A stretch of 64,000 nucleotides of DNA from the NCBI GenBank assembly GCA_038258215.1, contig JBBSQC010000002.1, positions 1-64,000 of the forward strand. The letters run 5' to 3'. Below the pieces are notes generated by a model, which was not told the origin of the DNA, made no database searches, and saw nothing but the letters and a program-made list of their open reading frames with translations. The stretch is from Fodinibacter sp038258215. Its GTDB lineage: Bacteria > Actinomycetota > Actinomycetes > Actinomycetales > Dermatophilaceae. This document shows, piece by piece, positions 33,343-41,300 of the stretch (position 1 is the first letter of the stretch; every line of letters starts with the position of its first letter). A program made the position numbers and the translations under genes.

Positions 33343-33612
33343 TCACTCCGCGGCAACGGTCTCCGGCGTGATGATGTTGACGGTCTTGCGGCCCCGCTTG
33401 CTGCCGAACTTGACCGCACCGGAGACGAGCGCGAACAGCGTGTCGTCGCCGCCGCGGCCGACGCCGTCGCCGGGGTGGAAGTGGGTGCCGCGCTGGCGGA
33501 CGAGGATCTCGCCGGCCTTGACGGCCTGGCCGCCGAAGCGCTTCACGCCGAGGTACTGGGCGTTGCTGTCGCGACCGTTGCGGGTCGAGGACGCACCCTT
33601 CTTGTGTGCCAT
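33343..33612 (-). CDS. rpmA: 50S ribosomal protein L27
   Basis: 89 residues, full length. N-terminus MAHKKGASSTRNGRDSNAQY without the firmicute-type cleaved extension, and the GGDDTLFALVSGAVKF core. L27 reaches the peptidyl-transferase centre of the 50S subunit. ATG at 33612 with AAGGAC upstream. Follows rplU by 36 bases. Confidence 0.98.
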   Translation of the reverse strand: MAHKKGASSTRNGRDSNAQYLGVKRFGGQAVKAGEILVRQRGTHFHPGDGVGRGGDDTLFALVSGAVKFGSKRGRKTVNIITPETVAAE

Positions 33613-33648
33613 ATCAGTAGTCCTTAGTCAGTGAGTGCCGAAGGGGAA

Positions 33649-33966
33649 TCAGGCGTCGATCGCCGTGATCTTGACCTGCGTGAGCGGCTGGCGGTGGCCC
33701 TGGCGCTTGCGGTAGCCGGTCTTGTTCTTGTACTTCAGGATCGTGATCTTGGGACCCTTGGCGGCCTTGACGACCTCGGCGGTCACGGTCACCTTGGCCA
33801 GCTTGCCCGCGTCACTGGTGACGGTGGAGCCGTCCACGAGGAGCAGGGGCTGGAGGTTGATGCTGTCGCCGGCCTGGCCGATCTTGTCGATGAGCAGGAC
33901 GTCGCCGACGGAGACCTTCTCCTGGCGACCACCTGCGCGCACAATCGCGTACACGTTGGAACTCAC
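33649..33966 (-). CDS. rplU: 50S ribosomal protein L21
   Basis: 105 residues as drawn. Core YAIVRAGGRQEKVSVGDVLL and C-terminal YKNKTGYRKRQGHRQPLTQV match L21. The start is ambiguous: GTG at 33966 (MSSNVYAIV) lies close behind GAGGAAAG, while the GTG at 33954 would give the canonical MYAIV N-terminus. First ribosomal-protein gene after rne. A TTGACA hexamer at 34058-34053 could be its -35, but I see no good -10. Confidence 0.96.
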   Translation of the reverse strand: MSSNVYAIVRAGGRQEKVSVGDVLLIDKIGQAGDSINLQPLLLVDGSTVTSDAGKLAKVTVTAEVVKAAKGPKITILKYKNKTGYRKRQGHRQPLTQVKITAIDA

Positions 33967-34088
33967 TTTCCTCTACTGGCACGCTCGCTGGGTGACCGGC
34001 TGATAGCGACCCCGTGGACAACACGGGACATCGGCTCGGTGGGCGCACCGGCTGTCAAGACTACCGGCGGTTCCGGCAGCCCTCCAAA

Positions 34089-37000
34089 TCAGGACGTCTG
34101 GGCCTCCGTGGGGGTGCCCTCTGCGGATGCCGGGCCGTCGCCCTCGCCGACCGCACGGGGCGGCCCCGCGGGCGCGACGACGCGCCCGCGCTTGCGCCGA
34201 GCCCGACGAGCAGGCGGCTCGACCGGCTCCACGACAGGAGTCGAGACGGGGTCCGCGACCGGCTGGACAGCAGGCATCGCGACCGGCTCGGCGGCAGGCT
34301 GCACGTCGGGGATGCCGATGGCGGGGCTCTCGATGGCCGGGTTCTCGATGGCAGCGGCCTCGATGGCAGGCGCGTCGAGCGCATCCGACCCACCCACCGC
34401 AAGCGCCGAGGAGTCCGGCGCCCCCGACGCCTCGGGATCCGAGCCGGTCACGGCGCTGACGACGGCATCGGCCACCGCGTCCGCGACGGCGACCGCGGCG
34501 TCGTGACCCGCGCCCGCAGCGTCGTCGGGCTCGACCCTGCGCAGGGCCGCGGCATGGGCTGCAGCAGCGATCTGTGCGGCGGTCGGCCCCGATGGCGTGC
34601 GTGCCGCCTCGTCAGTGGCCCCGTTCTGGCTGGCCCCGGACCCACCCGAGCCGGACGTGCCCGACCCTGAGCCGTTACCGCGACGTCCCCGACCCGACCG
34701 TGAGCCTGCGGGCCCACTGGGGCCGGAGGACTGGTCGGCGGACCCGCTGCGGTCGATCGGCTCGGTGGTGACGACGACACCGCTGCCGTTGCAGTGCTCG
34801 CACGGCTCGGAGAAGACCTCGATGAGACCCGAGCCGACCCGCTTGCGCGTCATCTGGACCAGGCCCAACGAGGTCACCTCGGCCACCTGGTGCTTGGTGC
34901 GGTCACGGCCCAGGCACTCCAGCAAACGGCGCACGACGAGGTCCCGGTTGGACTCCAGCACCATGTCGATGAAGTCGACGACAATGATGCCGCCGATGTC
35001 GCGCAGGCGGAGCTGGCGGACGATCTCCTCGGCGGCCTCGAGGTTGTTCTTGGTCACCGTCTCCTCGAGGTTGCCCCCGGAGCCGATGAACTTGCCGGTG
35101 TTGACGTCGACCACGGTCATCGCCTCGGTGCGGTCGATGACCAGCGAGCCACCCGAGGGCAGCCACACCTTGCGGTCCATCGCCTTGGCGATCTGCTCGT
35201 CGATGCGGTGCGAGGCGAAGACGTCGGCCTCGGAGGTCCAGCGGGTGAGCCGCGGCGCGAGGTCGGGCGCGACGTCCTGGACGTAGTCGCTCACCTCGGA
35301 CCAGGCCTTCTCGCCGGACACGACGAGGGAGCTGAAGTCCTCGGTGAACACGTCACGGATCACCCGGACGGTGAGGTCGGGCTCGCCGTGCAGCAGCACC
35401 GGGGAGCCCCCGCTGCCGGCCTTCTTGGCCCCGGCGGTCTCGGCCTTCTTGGCGATCTTCGCCCAGGCACTCGTCAGTCGCTCGACGTCGGCCGTCAGCT
35501 CCTCCTCGGAGGCGCCCTCCGCGGCGGTGCGCACGATGACCCCGGCGGTGTCCGGGACAACCTCCTTGAGGATGCCCTTGAGGCGGGCGCGCTCGGTGTC
35601 GGGAAGCTTGCGCGAGATGCCCGTCATGGAGCCCTCGGGCACGTAGACGACGTAGCGGCCGGGCAGTGAGATCTGCGAGGTGAGCCGGGCTCCCTTGTGC
35701 CCGATCGGGTCCTTGGTGACCTGCACGAGCACGCTGTCCCCGGACTTCAGGGCGTTCTCGATGCGACGGGACTGCCCGCCCTCGAGCCCGGCGGCATCCC
35801 AGTTGACCTCACCGGCATACAGCACGGCGTTGCGGCCCTTGCCGATGTCGACGAAGGCCGCCTCCATCGACGGCAGCACGTTCTGCACGCGGCCGAGGTA
35901 GACGTTGCCCGCCATGGATGCCGTGGTCTCGCGGGAGACGTAGTGCTCGACGAGCACGCCGTCCTCCAGGACCCCGATCTGGGTGCGGTCCCCACGCCCC
36001 CTGACGACCATGACGCGGTCGACGCTCTCGCGGCGGGACAGGAACTCGGCCTCGGTGATGATCGTGCGGCGGCGACCGGCCTCGCGGCCCTCGCGGCGGC
36101 GCTGCTTCTTGGCCTCAAGCCGGGTGGAGCCCTTGACCGCGGTGGGCTGCTCGTCGCGCGGGGAGCGCGGCTCGCGCACCTTCGTCACGGTGCCGGGCGG
36201 GTCGTCCTCCCCGCCGCCTGCGCCGCGACGACGACGACGGCGGCGACGGCTGGAGCCGGAGTCGCCCTCGTCGGAGGACTCGGCGGAGCCGCCCTCACCG
36301 CTGTCGCCCGTGGCCTTCGCCTCGCTGGTGTCGGCCCCAGAGTCCTTGGACCCGGTGCCCTTGGCCCCTGAGTCCTTGGACCCAGCGCGCTTGGAGCCTG
36401 AGTCCTTGGACCCAGCGCCCTTGGACCCCGCGTCAGCGGTGTCGGAGGAGTCGTCCGTGCCGCCCTCGTCGTCGGTCTGGGCGCGCCCGCGGCGGCCCCG
36501 GCCACCACGACGACGACGCCTCGAGCCACCTTCACCGTCCGCGTCATCGCCCGCCTGGGCCGACCCCTGGCGTCCGTTGTCGTCGTCCTGCTCCGCGGCC
36601 GGCGGGGCGAGGGACTCCACACTCTCGGGGGTGGGTGCGTCGTGCGCCTGCGCCACGCGCTCGCTGGGGGCCTGGCTCGGGGAGGTCGCGCGGCGTCGCC
36701 GCGTCACGGTGGGCTCGGGCGGCTGGAACAGCAACCCGAAGCTCGGGACTGCCGGAGTCTCCTCGTCCTCGACCTCGTCGGCGGGGTCGGGGTCGCTGAT
36801 CAGCGGGGCCTCCTCGGTCGCCACCTCCTCGGTCGCCACCTCCTCGGCAGCGGTGACCGTCTCGGCCTTGGTGGCTTTGCCGGCCTTGCTCGTCCGCTTG
36901 CGCGTCGTCGACTTCTTCGCGACCTTCGGCGCGGCTGCCTCACCCGCGACGTCGGGATCTGTGGATACCGGCTCGCCGACGGCCGCCGCGGCCGGCGCGG

Positions 37001-37274
37001 CCGGTGCCTCGGCGGTCTTCTTGGCGGCCCGCTTGCGGGGCGCCTTCTTCGCGGGCTTGTCGGCCTTCTCGACGGGCTCGGGGGTCGAGGCCGTGTCGGC
37101 GGCATCCGCGGGAGCCGCGTCGGTGGACTGCGTGGTCGTGGACGAAGCGGGCGCTGCCGCGGCGGGGGCCGCGGCCTTGCTACTGGCCCGCCGGCGCCTG
37201 GGCTTGGTCACCGCAGACTCTTCGGTCTGGTCGGTCTGGTCGGTCGTGGTGTTCTGGTCTGTGTCGGAAGCCAT
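34089..37274 (-). CDS. rne: Ribonuclease E/G
   Basis: 1061 residues, much longer than the catalytic core. Residues 1-430 are a disordered, Lys/Arg/Glu-rich N-terminal extension with repeats (GSKDSG, GSKRAG) and poly-Arg tracts. The S1 and catalytic domains follow (HYVSRETTASMAGNVYLGRV; VDVNTGKFIG; IVVDFIDMVLESNRD with the metal Asp residues), then the zinc-link CEHCNGSG, then a C-terminal disordered tail with PAIE/NPAIE repeats. This N- and C-extended form is usual in actinobacteria. The ATG at 37274 has AGAAGGGG upstream. Precedes rplU. Confidence 0.95.
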   Translation of the reverse strand: MASDTDQNTTTDQTDQTEESAVTKPRRRRASSKAAAPAAAAPASSTTTQSTDAAPADAADTASTPEPVEKADKPAKKAPRKRAAKKTAEAPAAPAAAAVGEPVSTDPDVAGEAAAPKVAKKSTTRKRTSKAGKATKAETVTAAEEVATEEVATEEAPLISDPDPADEVEDEETPAVPSFGLLFQPPEPTVTRRRRATSPSQAPSERVAQAHDAPTPESVESLAPPAAEQDDDNGRQGSAQAGDDADGEGGSRRRRRGGRGRRGRAQTDDEGGTDDSSDTADAGSKGAGSKDSGSKRAGSKDSGAKGTGSKDSGADTSEAKATGDSGEGGSAESSDEGDSGSSRRRRRRRRGAGGGEDDPPGTVTKVREPRSPRDEQPTAVKGSTRLEAKKQRRREGREAGRRRTIITEAEFLSRRESVDRVMVVRGRGDRTQIGVLEDGVLVEHYVSRETTASMAGNVYLGRVQNVLPSMEAAFVDIGKGRNAVLYAGEVNWDAAGLEGGQSRRIENALKSGDSVLVQVTKDPIGHKGARLTSQISLPGRYVVYVPEGSMTGISRKLPDTERARLKGILKEVVPDTAGVIVRTAAEGASEEELTADVERLTSAWAKIAKKAETAGAKKAGSGGSPVLLHGEPDLTVRVIRDVFTEDFSSLVVSGEKAWSEVSDYVQDVAPDLAPRLTRWTSEADVFASHRIDEQIAKAMDRKVWLPSGGSLVIDRTEAMTVVDVNTGKFIGSGGNLEETVTKNNLEAAEEIVRQLRLRDIGGIIVVDFIDMVLESNRDLVVRRLLECLGRDRTKHQVAEVTSLGLVQMTRKRVGSGLIEVFSEPCEHCNGSGVVVTTEPIDRSGSADQSSGPSGPAGSRSGRGRRGNGSGSGTSGSGGSGASQNGATDEAARTPSGPTAAQIAAAAHAAALRRVEPDDAAGAGHDAAVAVADAVADAVVSAVTGSDPEASGAPDSSALAVGGSDALDAPAIEAAAIENPAIESPAIGIPDVQPAAEPVAMPAVQPVADPVSTPVVEPVEPPARRARRKRGRVVAPAGPPRAVGEGDGPASAEGTPTEAQTS

Positions 37275-37440
37275 CACGGGCCCCTTCTTGTCACCCACGA
37301 GCCGGCGACCACACCGGGACGACCCCGGGGGGCCGGCTCCCCGCCGACCGCGTGGTGCGCGATCAGATCGTGCGGGGCGCACCCCGGCACGGAAGTCGAC
37401 TTCTGCCCCTGCTCAGCTCGCGCGGGCGGCGCGGCACCGA

Positions 37441-38193
37441 TCAAAGGCCGGCGGCGTCCTTGTCGGCGGCCAGTGGATCGGCCACCCCAGCAGTTGCGTC
37501 GATCAGAGGGCCTTGCGCCAGCCGGGTCACCAGGGGTGGGACCGGCGGCGAGTACCCGGTCACTGCGCGCAGTGCGGTCAGGATGTCGTCGGGGCGCACA
37601 GACGGTGTGGTGTGCCGTACGACCATCCGCAGTATCGCACACCCCTGCTCGTCGACCCCACGCGTCTCGAGTGCCACCACGGCCCCGCGCGTGTCGAACG
37701 TGCGCGGCCCGGTCTTGAACGTGCGGGTCGCTTCGGCGACATCGAGGGCGAGGTATGCCGCGACCGCCTCCTCGAGCTCGGGCGGGTCCGCGCCCCGCAC
37801 CACCAGCCGCCACTCGCTCGCCTCGAGACGGTCCGCGAGGGCTCCCGGGGCGGCCGGGACGACCTCGATCACGTCGAGCCCGTCGGGCAGTGCCTCGTCC
37901 AGGGCCGCCCGGACGGCCTCCGGGTCGACCCGCTCGGTGACCCGGATCTCGAAGTACTCCGCCTCGCTGGCGGTGCCCGTCGCCGCCGCGTTGGCGTAGG
38001 AGATCAGCGGGTGCGGGTGGAACCCGGCCGAGACGGCCATCGGGACCCCGGCGCGCCGCAGGGCCCGTTCCAGCGCCCGGGCGAAGTCGCGGGTCGAGGA
38101 GAAGCGCAGCCGACCGCGCTTGGCGTAGCGGATCCGCAGCCGCTGCACAGCAGGGGCCGGAGGTGGTCCCTCGGGGGTGCGCTGGCGGCTCAT
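37441..38193 (-). CDS. TIGR03936/DUF2344 family protein
   Basis: 250-residue protein usually encoded beside, or fused to, the TIGR03960 radical SAM protein, and with it thought to act in an uncharacterised RNA- or ribosome-linked process. Typical opening RLRIRYAKRGRLRFSSTRDF and AGFHPHPLISYANA. The ATG at 38193 is six bases after TACGCT (38205-38200), so it is probably leaderless. Its radical SAM partner is 5.9 kb away because a giant surface-protein gene lies between them. The 166-base gap to rne shows no feature that I can support. Confidence 0.9.
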   Translation of the reverse strand: MSRQRTPEGPPPAPAVQRLRIRYAKRGRLRFSSTRDFARALERALRRAGVPMAVSAGFHPHPLISYANAAATGTASEAEYFEIRVTERVDPEAVRAALDEALPDGLDVIEVVPAAPGALADRLEASEWRLVVRGADPPELEEAVAAYLALDVAEATRTFKTGPRTFDTRGAVVALETRGVDEQGCAILRMVVRHTTPSVRPDDILTALRAVTGYSPPVPPLVTRLAQGPLIDATAGVADPLAADKDAAGL

Positions 38194-38327
38194 GACCACA
38201 GCGTAGGAGGACTCTGCCAGGGCCGACGAACCACTCCGCTCAGCAGAGGTCGCCCGAACCTTCACCGACACGAAATTCAGGTATCGGAGTCACCACGCTC
38301 CGAGGGTGCGGTGGCAGCATTTTCCCC

Positions 38328-41300
38328 ATGTCACACGGACGAACGCGTGGGTCGCGGCGCCTCGCCACCTGCGTGGTCGCCTCGCTGGTCGCCGTACTCG
38401 CCGTGGTCTGGCCGGTGGGCCAGAACGCCGAGGCGTCCTCGATCGCGCCGTTCGCGGCGCGCTACACGAGCAACGACAACGGCTCGATCGCGGTCTTCGG
38501 CAACTCGCTCATGACCTGCCCGGCGGCGGACGGCGAGTGTGCGGCGACGCGCGCCGGCCGGACGACGAAGAACAACAACACCTTCCCCATGGTGCACGTC
38601 GACGTCGACGACGTGCCGTCGACGTACTCGTCCTCTCGCGCCACCGTGAGCCTCCCGGACGGTGGAGAGGTGAAGTGGGCGGGCCTGTACTGGGGGGCCA
38701 GGCTGGGCTCGGGTGCTGGTGGGTCGGCGGCGACCGGGGACGGGCGGACGATGAAGCTCGCGGTGCCCGGGTCGAGCGCCTACCGCACCGTGACCGCAGA
38801 CCGCCTCTTCGGACCCTCTCCCACCAGCGATCGCGCCTACCAGTCGGTCGCCGACGTCACGGACGTCGTCCGCGCCGCCGGGCCGGGTGCGTACACGGGC
38901 GCTGACGTCCCCGCGGCCACCGGAGAGGATCGCTACTCGGGCTGGAGCCTGGTCGTGGTCTACCGGGCGCCCTCCCTCCCCCTGCGCAACCTGACGGTCT
39001 TCGACGGTCTCGCCGACGTCGGGCGGGACGACCCGCAGACCGTGTCCATCAGCGGGTTCCGCACCCCGGTCACCGGCACGGTGAACGCCAGGATCGGGCT
39101 CGTCGCGTACGAGGGCGACCGTGGCTCGACCGGGGACCGGGCCATTCTGCGCGACGCCTCGAACCCCGACGGGACCCTGCTCTCGACCCCGCTGAGCCCC
39201 GGGACGAACTTCTTCAACGGCACCAACGATGACAACGGGCAGGTCGTCACGGCGCGCACCCCCGCCGACGTCAACATGCTCGGCTTCGACATCAAGAACT
39301 TCGACGGCCCCGGCATCCTCGGCAACGGCTCGACCTCCGCCCGGATCGACCTCGCGAGCACGAGCGAGCGCTACTTCCCCGGTGTCGTGACCACGGCCAT
39401 CGACGTCTTCGCTCCGGACTTCTCCCCCTCGACGAAGACCGTCACCAACCTCACGGGCGGGACCCCCGCCGCGGTCGGTGACCGGCTGCGCTACGCGGTG
39501 ACCTTCGTCAACGGGGGGCAGGACCCGGCGGTGAACACCTCGGTGGTGGACCGGTTGCCGCCGGGCACGGCGTACGTCCCCGGCTCGCTCTCGGTCCCCG
39601 CCGGGGTCACGGGACGCTACGACCCCACTGCCCGGGCGGTGCTCGTCCAGCCGGGGAACTTCCCCATCGGCAGGTCGGTGCCGTTCACCTTCGACGTGGA
39701 CGTGGGGCCCACCGCCGCCGACACCACCGTGTCCAACTCCGCGACGATCACCTACGACGGTGCCACCGTGCCGGAGCTGAAGGCCCTGACCTTCGCCACG
39801 AACGCCGCCGCCCTGGCGGTTGCGCCGTCGGCGAACCTGTCCGTGACCAAGACCAGCACGCCGGATCCGGTGCGCGCCGGGGAGCCGGTGAGCAGCACCA
39901 TCACGGTCCGCAACGCCGGACCCAGCCCGGCATCCGACGTCGTGGTCGTGGACGACCTCCCGGAAGGGCTGGGCGCCGTCACCGCGACGGCCACCGGAGG
40001 GACCTGCGAGGTGGCTGCTCGAGCGGTGACCTGCCGACTGGGGACGCTGGCGGTGGGTGGCACGGCGACGGTCACGGTGCGGGCGACCGTCGCCGCAGGA
40101 TCGCTGGCGGTGTCGGTGACCGACCTCGCGCGCGTGACCTCACCGACCCCGGACCCCAACCCCTCGAACAACACCTCGGCGGCGACGAGCCGCGTCGAGC
40201 GCGCCGCCGACGTCTCCGTCACCAAGGTCGCCACGCCGTCCACCGTCAGCCCTGGCGAGGCGGTCACCTACGTGCTCACCGCCACGAACGCCGGGCCGTC
40301 GACCGCGACCGACGTCGCGCTGACCGACACCGTCGGCTCGTCCTCGGTGCGACTCACCGGCGCAACCGCACCTGGTGCGACGTGTGCGTTTGCGGACGGC
40401 TCCGCCCGGTGCACGCTTCCCGCGCTCGCCCCGGGTGCGTCGGTGCGGATGACGGTCAGCGCGCTGGCCCGGCCGGATGCCGCACCCGGCGCCGTGGACA
40501 ACACCGCCTCGGTGTCGACCGCGACGCCTGACCCCGTGGCGGCGAACGACGTGGCCACCGGCATGGTCACGGTCGGTCCCGCGCGCCCCGGCCTGGTGGT
40601 CGAGAAGCGGGCCGTGGCGGCCGGCGATGTCGTCGCCGGTCGGAGCGTCGTGCGCTACGTGGTGCCCGTGCGCAACGACGGGCCGTCGGACGCCGCCGCG
40701 ACCACGGTCACCGACACCCTCCCCGCGGGCTTCACCGTCGACACCGCGACGAGCGACCGGGGTGCGTGCACGGTGGACCCGGCGGCCTCCGGCGATGCCG
40801 TGACCTGCCCGATCGGCCCGCTCCTCGCGCCGTCGGGCGGTCGGCCCGGGCCGGTGGCGAGCATCGAGGTCGTCGCCAGCGTCTCGGCCGACGTGGCTCC
40901 GGGGACCTACCCCAACACCGCCACCGCGACCACGGCCGGGGTCCCTCCCGTGGCGTCCGACCCGGCTCCGGTGACGGTCGTGGCCCGAGCCGACGTCACC
41001 GTCACGAAGTCCTTCCCCGAAGGCACCACGGACACCGAGATCGTGCCCGGGCAGTCCAAGACCTACCGCGTCCGGGTGACGAACGACGGGCCGTCGGTCG
41101 CCGAGGACGTCACCGTCACCGACGTGCTGCCCGACGGGCTGACCGCCACGGCGTTCCGCGTCGTCTCCATCGCACCACCGACCGGAGGGACACCCACCTG
41201 CGGGACTGCCCCTGCCACCTGCGACCTGGGTTCCCTTCCTCCGGGCACCGTCGTCGAGCTCGAGATCGACGTCGCCATCGCCCCCGACCTCGTCATCCCG